A stretch of DNA of 64,000 nucleotides, taken from Hydractinia symbiolongicarpus. Its lineage: Eukaryota > Cnidaria > Hydrozoa > Anthoathecata > Hydractiniidae. The DNA is taken from the NCBI RefSeq assembly GCF_029227915.1, contig NC_079878.1:11346001-11410000 (forward strand), given 5' to 3'. The notes beneath the pieces are model-generated. The model searched no databases and was not told where the DNA came from. It was given only the letters and a program-made list of their open reading frames with translations. The position numbers and the translations under genes are program-made. Positions 22,201 to 35,300 of this stretch are shown piece after piece (the first letter of the stretch is position 1; every line of letters begins with the position of its first letter).

Positions 22201-25087
22201 CAGGTAAAGTTAATTTTGTGCTTTTTGCCAAGTTCTTTATTTAACCAATAAAATCACTTTATTTTACAGACCATGCGTACCAATGGATTTTTTGGGCAAC
22301 CACTACTATAATTTAAAGAACGCTGTAATAAAAGCAGAAAGAATAATACTAAAGGTAATGTTTACTTGGTACGATTATTTTAGTTCTTCAGTACGATTAT
22401 TATCAAAAATACCTTACTGGTATTCGTATCAATAAAGCTGACCAGATTTTTGTATTTGGCACATCGCTGCTGGTTTTCTATTTCGGTATTCAAAGGTCGT
22501 TTATGTATATGTTTTGACTTTTCAAGGTACTTGGGTTTTGTGTTCACGTAAAACATCCACACAAGGTATGTTAATCCTTGTTCCGTCTCTTTTTGTAACT
22601 TATGCAGCATTTAAATGAAGTTTTATTTTGTTTAAATGATTGTTGACAAAATGAAACTCATTTTTAGGCTGATTTCGAGCAAAATTACTGAAATGAATTT
22701 CATTTAGCACTAGAAAGTATATATGTAAACACGATAATATTTATACCCCAAATAATATTGTTGCACCCCTCAATAGCTTTTGATAGACTTGATTTCCCCA
22801 ATCGGATTTTTGCGTCGAGTAAAATCGGATTGATAACGTTTAAAATTTACAAAATGATTCCCCTTGATGAAACAAAGTTAAGTCCTAAGGATAATCCTAA
22901 CAAGTTATATTTCCAGGATTAAAAGCTTTTAATAGAGTTTTTTAGGCGTAGTTTCGAGTAATAGCCAATATATGAGGCTCTAAGAGGTTTGGGAATTAAA
23001 AAAATTGGCAAGTCGCTTTCTAATAGATAAAGTATGTTAACCATGCAGCATAGTAAAATAGAATTATTGAAAAAACCCGGCAGCCCCAGACCGAATGGTG
23101 TTAATGTTTGGATTAATAGCATTATTAAATTAGAATTGAATATAGTATTTTGTATTTTTTTTAGATTATTATAACTTACTTGCAAATATTGGATCTTGAA
23201 AAGAATGCGAATTTAGCAAGAACAGCATGGTAGGAACGACTCGGATAATTTTTAATAACATAAAACAGACCTGTCATCATACGTTCAACTTTTTTGCTTT
23301 CTTTTTTTAGGAATTATATGAACGACGGTCTGCGAACTGATGTTTTCGTTCGTTTTTCTCCAGATATAATCGCATGTGCTTGTATTTTTCTAGCTGCAAG
23401 AACAATCAAAGTAATTACATTATTATAGTATTTTACCTAGTAAAATTGTTGTAATATTATTGTTCTCTCTTGATGGCTTAATAATACAAGGTTGCTTCTT
23501 TCATTTACACGCAAACAAAATATGTGCATAAAAATATTTATGCGTATGCTTTTCGTTAATCAAAAAAAAAATTTTTTGCGATAATTTATATTGCGAATTT
23601 AGAAAATTTTTTCGCGAAAATTTAATTTCGACTTGCCAAGAATTTATTTTCGGGATCTCAGAGAATTCAAACTTTTGAGTAAGACATTTTCCATTTTAAT
23701 CAAATGTGACTGGCAGTAAAGGGAAGGCGGTACTTTTCTCATAAAAATCGAGCATGTAAAAATAATTATTTGCAGGAATTAAATTTTTTTTAGCGTATTA
23801 CAGAAAATCAAATTTTCTGCGGGAATTTTTTTTCTAAAAGACAATTTGCAAAACTCGCGAAATTTTCTTCCTGCAATTTTTTTTTCTTCAAGGTAACTGG
23901 AAAAATCTTGATTTGATTTTATTTCTTTGTATTTTAATTTTAAATAATCAAATCTTCGTTAGATAAACTTGCCACTGAGACCACCTTGGTGGCAATTATT
24001 TGATGCTCCTTACGAAGATATTGAAGATATTGCGTTATCGATACTCAGACTGTATTCCAAACCTAAGGTATGAAAGTTAAATTCATTTCTGTGACGTTTA
24101 AATTTTGTCTTTTCTGAATTTACTTTTCAGTGCTGTGTGCGTGAACATATTTGCACCGATTGATTCGCTTAAAAACCTTTTTTTTGTTTTCTTGGTCACA
24201 TAGGTTGATATAACCCGGCTGGAAGCCCAAGTAAATAAAATTAGAAAGGCAAAAGAACAAGAGAAAAAATCATCAGAAGCCAAAGAATCAGAGAGCACTG
24301 AAGGTTCATTTACACCCTCGCATAACATATCAACCAACGAACCGGCACCGAATGCAGTAAACAATAACAATTCGTCAAAACCATCCAGTAAGACAAGTAG
24401 GTATTTTTTGTAGTAGTGTGTGATGGCGTCTTGTTATATCTTGGATGTAATTTAAAACGTTTACTTTTTATAGACTCGCCGACAGAAAAAACTACTGAGA
24501 AACGTGCAGTTTTAAGTTCGGTTATCAGTTCTAAAAAAGACGACAGGTAAGTCCCCCTTTCTTTAAGAGTCTGAACAAAAGGTGAACAAAAATCAATTTT
24601 TATGTTTACAAGCGTGTTTGTTATTTTTAGTAATGATCGAAAACGGGAATCTTATAAATACAATCGTCGTCGTGAAAGGTCGGAAAGTGAAGAATCTTCT
24701 GACTACTCTTCCGACTCCGAAGCGGAATTACCTTCAAAAAAATACACACAACAACGAAAGCAATACGAAAAAAAGAAACGCTCGCCAAGTTCTGATTCCG
24801 GCAACGACAGACGTGCCGTCGTGCCGTCAAAAATTCGACGAGCCGCCAGTCCGATTGATAATTACCGAAAAAGTAAGTCGTCACGTGATAAAAGTAGCTA
24901 TAAAGAAAGCAATGGACATTATAATAAGAGTTCGTACACAAAATCGAAACGAAGAAGTCGATCTCGTTCACCCGTAAAACATGGCAGATCACCGAGCCCT
25001 TCTCGTAAAGATAAATATTTAAAAAGCAGAGCCAAAGAAAAGATTCGATCCAAAGATAAAAACGGAAGCAGTAAAATACGAAGGTGA
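13230..25087 (+). CDS. CCNL: Cyclin L, 11 exons, complete
   Basis: Regulatory cyclin of CDK11/12-type kinases, acting in nuclear speckles in pre-mRNA splicing and transcription. Exons: 13230-13439, 15737-15811, 15894-16003, 22270-22354, 22527-22565, 23165-23229, 23311-23410, 23963-24067, 24204-24396, 24474-24546, 24631-25087. They sum to 1512 nt (503 aa plus stop), and all junctions keep phase. The N-terminal [18 protein letters not shown] and [16 protein letters not shown] are hallmarks of cyclin L. The two cyclin folds follow ([63 protein letters not shown]). The C-terminus from about residue 350 is an Arg/Ser-rich (RS) region ending KIRR, as in splicing factors. Intron 3 is 6.3 kb. Mammalian cyclin L genes make truncated isoforms by alternative splicing, but I could not identify such an exon here. 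Confidence 0.95.
13566..14250 (+). repeat. Irregular CATAATC(A/C/G)GG motif cluster in cyclin L intron 1
   Basis: At least eight occurrences of (A)TAATC followed by AGG, CGG or GGG, often with a nearby GGCCG or ACCGGCTTAT, lie at irregular spacing between 13566 and 14250. The motif density is far above what an AT-rich background suggests. No ORF or known element is associated with it. Confidence 0.6.
14855..15193 (+). repeat. tRNA-derived SINE, copy 3 (full length)
   Basis: A full copy of about 339 bp in cyclin L intron 1, sense to the gene. It has GGCGCCGTAGATTAGTGGTT at the head, B box GGTTCGATTCC, body CCCGGGTTAACCCAAGCC, and tail CCCTCCTGGAAATAATAGAC to ATATGCACATCT. It is near-identical in structure to copy 1 (12308-12650) but inverted relative to it. 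Confidence 0.88.
17895..18096. mobile_element. MITE with 15-bp perfect terminal inverted repeats
   Basis: The ends are CAGGCCTTTTCAGGA and its exact reverse complement TCCTGAAAAGGCCTG. They are flanked by a direct TAGATG duplication (17889-17894 and 18097-18102). The 202-bp interior has no ORF and several CACGCCT/GTGTG motifs in both orientations. I interpret it as a non-autonomous DNA transposon. A 6-bp duplication does not match the 8-bp hAT norm, so the superfamily is left open. Confidence 0.85.
20676..21380 (+). repeat. Degenerate AAGCTACCATTTTGAAT repeat field
   Basis: About eight diverged copies of (A)AGCTACCATTTTGAAT occur 25-45 bp apart between 20676 and 20912, with another near 21270. 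Two related segments, CACCTGACCTCAGTTAAAAA near 20980 and CAACCGACCTCACTTAAAAA near 21360, bracket the second half. It looks like an old minisatellite or a decayed element. Confidence 0.6.
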
Positions 25088-25346
25088 CATATAAAGCAGC
25101 TTTCGTTTTACACATAAATTGTCAAAGTCTTTTCACTCCTGCATAAATCTCTCTTTCTTTCTTAAAGGAAAAACAGTTCTCGAAGCTTCGCCAGTATTCT
25201 TCTTATAATTCTTTTGTATGTTATCTTTTCTTGCATTGCACACAACTCTTGTGTACTGTAAACTTCATATTTGTTTGTGTTCATGTAATCATTGCTGAAC
25301 ATTTTATAATTTTAAAGTTATGTTGAAGCTAAGGTGTATTTATCGA

Positions 25347-25352
25347 AATAAA
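25347..25352 (+). promoter_or_regulatory. Polyadenylation signal of cyclin L
   Basis: AATAAA lies 260 nt after the cyclin L stop codon and is followed by a TTTTTT and GTGTTTTTT-rich stretch. This is the first canonical hexamer downstream of the stop. Confidence 0.7.
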
Positions 25353-26386
25353 CCATTTTTTAAAATCGTGTTTTTTCTGCCCATTACCACAGCTGGCTTT
25401 AAATTGCGGCATATTACTTTTATTTAACGTACAAATTTTTCTCGAAATTAAAAGAATGCCTGTTCTTATTTTATTACTGCATAACTGAGGTTTGCGAATT
25501 AAGGGTTTAAAAACATCACATCACACCCCAATTGTTAATAAAATATCGGTTAAAGGTGCATATTTTGCCAGTAAATGATATTTTTATCGATCAAAATGTC
25601 TCAAAGATACATACGTTGGATACTTTCAGTTTACATTTTAGCTGAAAAAGGTGGAACGTTTCTGGCTTTTTATGAACTCGACAAGTAAGTTAAACTCCGA
25701 CTGACAATTTTAAAAAGTGCGATAGAATCTGTAAATGCGAGGGCTTTACATTGTTCGCAGCAATTCGGATGGTAGCTAGTTCCATTTTACGGCATTGCTC
25801 CGGTCAGTATTTTTAATAACTGCCCTTTAATTACCGTGTATATTATCTCAAGGTTCATTAGCTCAGAAATCCTGAACAACTTAATGCGACGTCTCGGAAA
25901 CAAATTTTAAATGTTAACAAACTAACAAAACATAGCGAGTTGTAAAAAAAAAAATCATTAGTCATGTCTTGTGAAAAAATATTGTGATTATCACAGTATT
26001 ACGATCACCGTTGCAATTTCAAGGAACTCTCATATCAAAGAACACCTTTCTGTGCCATCGTAGCGTTGTAAGACGCTGGGAGGAAGTATATGCCAAATAT
26101 GCAAAAAATCGTCATTTTACTTTCTTGACACCCACGTGTAATTTCACTTCAGTCTGTGTGAACACGGCAACTTATTTTCCATCTTCATTTACTTACCATG
26201 AGATATAGTAATTAACCTAAAATATCTACTAATCATTGCTAGCAAACCACGAATTATTTTTCAAAGTTATATAAAGTTATATAAATACAAAACTCTAAGA
26301 TATTTACAGAAACAGCTAATATAGTTTGAACCACTCTGCAGGGTTGGCCATTACTCTAAAACAGCCATATGCCTTCATACGAATTG
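25353..26386. other. Convergent intergenic region, cyclin L to RAP1GAP
   Basis: This 1-kb spacer lies between two converging 3' ends. I see no ORF with coding character and no recognised repeat. Confidence 0.5.
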
Positions 26387-29300
26387 CTACACAAATTCTG
26401 TTGCAGTGGTTGGAGTTGCTTTAAACTTTCGAGTTTGTTGTTGTAAAGATTTAATTTGTGACGTGTACGAGTCCATAGCTGCGTTTTTTTCATTTAGTCT
26501 TTTCAGTTCTCGTTGATGCAACTAAAAAGAAAATGAATGAAAATCCCTAATGTAAGCCATTGATCAGCCAGGAAAACCTGGTTTCCTGGCTAGACTTTTA
26601 GATGACTTTTCAAGTCATGCCAAAGGCGCTTGTTTGCTTTGTCTTTCACAAAACATTTGAAAGAAATCGTGTTATTTTGTGGGTTTAAAAACATGAAAAA
26701 TTTTAAATTATGGTTAAATCTTAGTAGTTTAAAATTCATTTTAGTAGTATTAAATTATCGATAGTTACTACGTTAGTTCATTACTTTAACATCTCACTGA
26801 GATGACCCACAACCAGGGGAGTGGGGTGCATATTACTGTAATCTATATAAAAAACAGTTTACCTTTAACCTTACTCGCAGCAAGATCCTGTTTTTCTTTT
26901 TGTTCCCTTAAAAGCTAGTAAGAATTAAGAACAAAGTAACACTAATGTCAAAAAATAACAACGTGCGAATGAGGTGCAATTTTCGTACGGTCTGTTTTGG
27001 TGTGCGTCCGTGCGAAAAAACGTGTAATTATCTAATTTGTCCACTAAAAGTATTTGTTTGCAATGGCGGTTGGTAGAGCGTTATTTTAGGCGTATATTTT
27101 GAAGTAGTCGTTAAGACTCGCGTGATTATCTACTTTACATACGAAAGGTCAGAAGATGTCGTGATGAGTTAAATGGATTTTTTTTTTGCGACGACGGTTG
27201 TTAGGGCGTTATTTTAAACATTATTTTAAACAGTCGTTAAACTGATTAAATGGTCGTTATAATGTAGATAGCCGTCAGTAATTTACATGATATTGTCACT
27301 TTTATCGTTACCGTAAAATTAGGCCGTGTAAGTGTTACAGATAGACAAAATAGAAGGTAGTTTTTCTCACCACATTTTGCCTCATTAAGTCCATTTTATC
27401 CATCTTTAACTTGTTGATTTCTGCCTTGAGTTTGTCAATCTCTTTTTGCGACGGAGCTACACAAACAGAATAAAAAAAATAAAAAAATAAAATGAAATAA
27501 AAATGAAGGCTAAAGTCGCCAATACCTCCACAACAAACATACACACAGGCAAAAAGCTCAAAATAACTCACATAATTCCAACGGATCGTCCTGAAATTCA
27601 TTATTATTCTCGCCATGAATAACTTCACTATTTGAAGGAGAATGAGCCTAAAGAAATCAGAGTAGAATAAAAGAAATATAACAAAAAAAACAGAAAAATG
27701 TACTGGAATAATAGATGCCAACGTAACAAAAATATCTTATCACAAGTGCGAACTTACTGTCGGTGACAAGCGTCCATTAAGGGTCGACAACATATTCCTT
27801 GGTAGTGATTGCGATTGCGGTGGAAAGTCCGTATCGAACAGTTGGTTTGTGAAGAAGCGGGACTTTGCTTTCGGACGGCCGTTCACTTTATACGACGTTG
27901 GATCACGCAATGTTGGACTCACTTCCCCAGAGCTATTCAAATCAACATGTATGCGGTTACTCACTAGTGGAGGACTTCTTGAACGTGGAGAGAGTGACCC
28001 TGACGATAATCTAAAATTAGATCGTTCCTATATTTGATAATTTTTACTCAGTGATACATGAAAGAAAAAACAACTTCGTCGAAATCGTGTCTTCCTCAAT
28101 GTTAGCGATATTTTATTAGAATTTCGTTCGCCTCAAAGCATTCATATTCAAAAACACACAAATCACTATTCATGGTACGACTCATTTATAAAGACACCAG
28201 TAACAATCAACCATACGTAAACATTAATTAGTAAACATGAAAAGCAAACACGGGCGGATTCAAAATGGCAGAATTAAAAAGACAGATTTAAAATGGCAGA
28301 TCCTAAATGGCAGATAAGCTACGATAAAATGTAAAACCAATGCTGACAAATACTTGGTCATGTACGAATACAACAAACCTTTTTTCCTTTTTGGCTTTTT
28401 TCTTTTCTTTTGAATTTTTCTTTAACTAAAAGCAATAAGTTCGATACAAGGAATGGTGGCAACGCAGGTACGTAGATATACCAAAAAAACACAATAAAAC
28501 TTAATTGAAAAAAATGTGCGAATCATTGGTGATGTTGACGAGTCGTCGTCAACAATAAAAAATCAACAACCGGAACAATAACAACAAAAACAAAAACATA
28601 ATTTACTTACGTCCTTCTTCTGATCGTTCACTGTCAACGAACTGATGTCATTCAAAGAGAGAGAATGTCCACTTTTCTTTGATTGAACCAGACCGGTGGA
28701 ATTACTAGAGACTATACTTTCAGACCGCTTTATGGCTGATCGAAACGATGATAATATACTACTTGTTTTCGAAGTTGACTCGTTTTGTGATATTAGAGTT
28801 TCGTCCTCTAAAAGTTTTTCGTTCTTTGTCACAAATTCGTTGACTAAGCTTTGAAGCAGCATAGATCGTGTACGCAACTAAAAAGAAAAAGAAAATGAAG
28901 TTCATCAACACGATCTGAATTAACATGGTATAATTAAACATAAAAAATCATGAAAAAAGTCTTTTTTTACACTGCCGATGTACCCTTTTTCAATGTACTT
29001 TCCAGTAAAACGCTTCATTTATTAGCGGTTACATCATTAATACACTCGCAGTTTCTGAGTGCAACAGAAAAACCCAACTTACAGCGAGAGAAGAAAATTT
29101 TTCACTTTTAACTGCAGCTATCTCAGCATTTAACACTTTCGTTAGCAAGAAGTTTCGAAATTCAGGCCCCTTTTTGAATATACAAGGGTTCGGCAACGGC
29201 GGGACAAACTTTGGTACGCCATCTTTCGCAGTCACAGAAACTTTATAATGCGTATTTGCGCTATTCGGATTCACAACTTGAACGATGATGAATACGTGAA

Positions 29301-32300
29301 GGAAATGCGATCGAAATGAGTTGGGACAGAAAGGGGTGTTCTCCTCTTGAAAGATAATAGCAACCACATCATTACCAATGTGTCTCTTGCGACTTAACTG
29401 TTGCGAATCGTTTGGCGTAAACGGCAACAAGGTCGAAACATGGAACATTAATTCTCTAAAATAGTCAGAGAGGTAATGGAAATATATGAAAAACTACTTT
29501 GCTGAATAAATCCGCCAGTTTTCATGGTTACAATAACAAACAAACGAAAAAACATGGGATCGTCATGCTCGTTTGCATTTCTGGCTAGTAGTTAAATTAA
29601 ATTCTTTAAATGCCAATAAAAATTTAGCGAAAACAATGGTCACTATCGCAACCAAACGAAAATAAATTAAGTTAAATTAAATTTAAATAATGTCGGGTGC
29701 ACACCTATTTTTGTGGTTAGCGTAGTAGGAATGATTTCCTGTTTGTCCGTATTTTACATCCAGACCTCCTCGGTAGTTAGGGAAGTCTTTTAATTCCACT
29801 CGGTTGCCTAACATGTCAAGAAATTCACGGAACGCAAGAGATTCAGTTTGATTTTGTAGATACTCCTCCTCCGTGGTCTAAAATAGAAAAATTCCAGGTT
29901 TGTAAATATGGAGTCCAAGATAGGATGTGAGGGTCGTAGCGTACCATTCCCAAAATGAAAACTCAGATACATCAGAAGAATTTTCCCGCTTCACATTTTA
30001 CTACATAGAAACGCGTTATTAAACCGTTATTAGTCGAACAATACGTGGTTAAGATGAGTAAAAGAAAACTCATAAACACCTGTCCAAATGTTTGGTACAC
30101 AACTCCAACTTTGTACGAGTTTGTTACAGTATGCTCGTCGAACTTGGTGATGTCGTCACTAGCTTTGAGTAAAGAGATTGGATGAAACCTTTCTACTTCC
30201 ACTTCGTCATCCAAAGCAGACTAAAGTAAAAACGATCACATATACAAAAAAATCCGAAATACAAGCAAAACAAAAGTATTTCGGAAATATATCTGACCTT
30301 CATAAAGTCGCGTGGACCGGGATTGTCTGCCTGAAACGTTGTCGTGGGCAGTATTTTATCTATCGTCCGATCTTTCAAACGCAATATAATCCGATATTGA
30401 TCAGGAATATCGTCATCCACAGATAAGTCTAGCATGACGGATAGAAGCAGAGGTCCATACTTGTTATCCACGCCTGCGAAGTTGACATGTTCCTACAAAA
30501 TTGCGAAAACTTGCAGACAGGATAAAGATTGCGTGGAATTCAAATTATTTTAACGACAACGTGAAACTGACCTTGCCCACAAAATGTCTGCGATAGTTAT
30601 AAACACTATTGTCTTCCAGCACCGAACACCTACTCATATCTATTGAAGGAAAAACTGGTCGATCATCAGTGTCTCGTGATAACACATGGTAGTTTCCTTC
30701 CATCCAGTATTCTCCATCCACTGGCAGTACCACCATTGGGTACGGTGCACCGAGAGCCAGAACCTAAAAGCATTCATGTTTTCAAGTAGTCTTGCACACA
30801 ATCCAAAGTTTGACAAAAACTATTTAATTTTACGGCTTTTTACTTTAATTACCTGTTTTATAGGTTCCACATCTTTCTTGTCCTCGTTAGCTTGTCCAAT
30901 TTCCATTTTCACCTGTTGATGCTACAAAAATAACAAAACTCAATATTACAATCTTAGCACCACAGAAAAATGTGAGTGTATTCAAGAGTTTCTTTTCATT
31001 AAACGTCAACGTCCGATGTCAACGTAAATGTAATGTTCAGCTTGTCAGTTCTCTTATGCCGAAAATGACGCACAAAACGAGAGGTCAATACACTCGTCAC
31101 TCAGCTACGTTCCAAGCGTACAAGAATGACACAAAGTTTAAATTATTAAGAACTTAAGTTTAGATTAGTAAACAACATGGCAGGGACATGGCGGCTCTAC
31201 GTTGTATAAAAACAAAAACAGGACGGTCGATAAAAGAATAGACAAGTGATTCCATTAAAGACGATATTGCGAGCACAGAACAAAGAAACAACTCTTGCTA
31301 AATACGTCAAAATAACCGGTAGCGAAAACACAGACACACAGTCAAGTCATTCCCAGGTTGTCCTTTCTGAAAAAAACAAGCGAGCAATTCGACAGTAATA
31401 AAAGATGATTCACTGAATGCATGAAAAGTGCAAGAAGTATACTGCTAAACATTCATGACGTTACCATATAATGCACAAAATAATCTACTACATGACGTTT
31501 TAAATAGATAAAATAAAATGGCAACCTGTTTAGCTACACGAAACTTCTTCAATCCCATATCTCTCTATGGAAAAAAACCCTTTACTAAATGTATAAAATG
31601 ACTGCTCCGAAATGTATGGAAACCTCGATTAGAATGAATTCTCATGCTCATTCACGCAAAGTGAATCAAATATTGATGAAGACGAATTAAAGTGAAGCAG
31701 ATGCATGTATTCATATTGAAAATACAAAAAATTACATTGAATGTGGCTGTGAATGATTTAAAAGGCGAAAGACTTAAAACAAACGCTAAACAATTAGAAA
31801 AAAAGATAAAAAAAAAGAAAGTGAAACTGAATTCACTCTTTTTTAAATCGAATGTAAAGTATATTCAGCGGCCATTTTCTGTTTGTAGTCATTTCTCTCT
31901 TTCCTTCTATCAAACGCGAATATGATAGGGATTCATAGATATTGTCAAAAATTTACATGAAAAGAACAGTTGAATTTGATTGTGAGAAACATGATTATTT
32001 TTGTGATTTTTTGAACACTTGTTTAATAATAAAGAAAAGATAGGAAGCATGCTAGCATGTTTAGAAGATAATCTTCATAAAGACTATCAATAATAATTAT
32101 TTGTAGGCGATCATGAAACGTAGTTAATGAGGAGGGGTCAATTAAAAAAGCACTTAATGGGTACGTCACCATGACAACACGTCATAAAGCACACGAGTGC
32201 GGAGAATAGAGTCCTATCTTATCATTGTCAACGTTTCCTTGTTAACTCAAAAAAGTGTAAACATTGAAAACCCAGGGCAGCTACAACAAAGTCGTAATTA

Positions 32301-35300
32301 AATAAAATCTTTAACTGAAAGGTACATGGAAACGTAATTAAGTTGAAGCTGTACTTTTTAATATAAATTAAAAAACATATAGATGCAAGTATTTTGAAAA
32401 ATTACAGGAGGGCTGTATTAAACATAGCTTTCAGTAAGTAAAATGGCGGCGTAGTAACGACACATTCGACGAAAATAACAACCCGCGTAAAGCGAAAGTG
32501 ATAAAAATTGTCAAACGTCAACAAACTGTAAATTTTCTGTAAACAAAAAAAACAACAGTGTTTGATATAATTAATATTTCCTTCCTGTCACGCCATATTT
32601 TACACCATCAAATTTCGAATCACCACTACCTTGTTTTCATCTTGAAAGTCATGAAGTTTACAATCATTCCACTTGAACTTTCCATCCATCTCATCATCTT
32701 CATTTATAGTAAAAAACGAATCCACATAAAACATCTTGCTGAGTCAGCTAACAAATGTGTTGCTTGCAAAGAAGAAAATTTCGTTTTTTACTTTCACTAC
32801 TGAGAACGTTTTTCATTCGAAGCATACAAAACGCGTTTATCTTTCGTAATAGTTTATAGTTTCTATAGAAGCCTTCTGAAAACTTCTCATTAACCGCACA
32901 AAAGACGCTAATGAAGCTCATTAAATGAACTATTCATAATGACCAATTCGAATCGATACATAAGCAATTCTTCTTTCATCTTTTCATATTGCAAACTTAA
33001 CTCTTTATTTGCGGAAAGTTCTTTTTATGTAAATATTGTTCCAACTAACAACAAATAAATTTGCAGTAGCCAATACCAAGGAAGCTTATTTTTTTTCAGA
33101 ATTTAACATTCGGGCCTGCAACAAGCTTCTTTTGAAATTACTGAAAAATTGGTATCTGTTATCTATCATGGTTAATTTTTTATTTTTTTGCATATAACAA
33201 TTATAGGCTCAAGGTATGAATCAAGAATCAAAAAATATACCTTAAACGAAAAAGAGACGAAAAAAAAAGGGGGGGTCATTAGACGTTTGAATATTTTATA
33301 CTGTAAAACATTGATTTTTTGGAGACTAAAATATAATCAAGTATTAAGTTAAGGCGTAGTTGTGTAATAAAATATGTTAAAGAAATGCTTTTCCAATGCT
33401 TTTACAAACTGTGGTTAAAGGTTAACCATTCGTTTTTTCCTAGGGTAGCACTTGAGATATGCACATGCTTGGGACTTCCTCCGCAACTTAATTATAAATT
33501 TGACGCTGATAAAAGGGGTGCATTGGGAACTAGAATTTCTCTGCGTTGAAGAGTGCTTCCGTTAAGATGCGAGGGAAAGGAAACTTGTGGTATCACTCAA
33601 CTTATAGAATTTGTACACTGCTTTGGTGAATTGAGATCTGAAGAAGATAAGCTACACTTGAAGAATGAGAGAGGACAAGAAAAGAAAGAAAAAAATACCA
33701 CACGATATAATTGATGGATGTGGCGATAACGAAAAAAACATTCTCATATGATAAAAAATGTTTTTAAAGATAAATCTTGAACACTTTTTGCCTCGATCCT
33801 ACCTCGAATAAATATTTTGGTCCATGGCCAGTTTATCATTGCTTTATCTAGGTACTTTCTGTGACTTTCTAATCCCTAGAGTGAGTCCATTGAAAATGTT
33901 TTGTGCTTATAGCCAGGGAAGAGAAATTACTGTACAATTATTAGAAAATCTATGCTAAATTAACATCTGGTCCTAATCCAGGAACAAACATTACACCAAA
34001 AAAGTATCACTACGAAACAAGAAGGTTATAAGAACGTGTAGTAACTTACTTTCAACAGCCAGGCTGGCATTTCGATTCTCTGTTCATCTAATCTGCTACC
34101 CTGTGAATAAAAAAAATACAAAAACGTTACGAACAACGAAAGATGTCAGCTTCTCAGGACAGTAAAGAAGATGGTGTTATTGCTAGCAAGATGAAATAAC
34201 AACAGTGGTAATTCTTACTCTTCTTTTGAACATGTCGTATGTTTTTTTCATCATGATGACACAGTAAAAATTTATTTTCTCACACTATGGTCTCATATAG
34301 AGTTTTACCAGAACATAAACATCAAACTATCCTGAACATTAGGATGAGAACCTTAAGCCCTGTTTTTACATGCGATTGAAAGTCAGAAGGAAGTAGCAAA
34401 GACATACAACTAGCGTAAAAAATGCATGTAAAAACCAGGCTGCTCAACTGACACTTAGAGTTGATGTGTAAACAAAACTTGAAGAGTAGAATTTGTCTAA
34501 ATGCCATGCCTCCTAGCTACATATATCTGGCGACCATAAATAAGTGCAAATGCTAAAATCTTAGCTTAACTTAGTAACTCTAACTTAATACAAGACCCCT
34601 ATTTGGGGTCTTGTATTAAGTTGCTGGCCTGTAAATTCCCAAATCTGTGACAAACTAACACTGCCCTGCAAATTGGCAGCCATTATAAATAACCCGTGAT
34701 TAACAACACTGCTATTGTCACGTCATTCAGCAAAAGTACTTTCAAATACACACTTGATTAAGGTTACAAACAGAACAGTTGAACAGTTGAACCCTTTTAA
34801 ACAGTACAAAATGTTTTCTTTTTTTCTTCTTAAAAACAACCCAAAAAACCCAAAAAAACACACACACAGATACGCGAAATGATACAAAAAAAGCTGTTCT
34901 CTAATCTTTGTAAATCTTCAACCTTATGACGTCACTGTATTATATCAAACTTTCGATCACAAATTTAACACGCGACTAATTATGTTCTGTTTTTATAAGT
35001 TTGCAATAAAAATTTAAACTGTTCCTAGCATTCTCGAGCAGGAACGTATGTGAAAATGCTTCTGACTTGAGGGATTGGCCAGACGTATTTAATGATTGAC
35101 ACCTGTAAGCTGATCTTAAAAAGTAGAAAAGATTTTTTTTAGGCTCAAGGATAGGACATCATGGAGAAAGCGTTCACTGGAAATCCGTTTCATGATTGTG
35201 AGAAACAAAATCAAACATGGATTATACGCGGTAGTTTATCTGTCTAACTCACCCCCATTTCCTTATGACCCTACGCTTATCAAAGTTTGAAACGTCTAAA

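Larger units (their letters stand above)
16004..22269 (+). other. Cyclin L intron 3 (6.3 kb), no further gene seen
   Basis: This large intron contains a 202-bp MITE (17895-18096), a degenerate GCTACCATTTTGAAT repeat field (20676-21380) and otherwise AT-rich sequence with short AT-biased ORFs lacking family resemblance. No alternative terminal exon could be supported by sequence alone. Confidence 0.6.
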
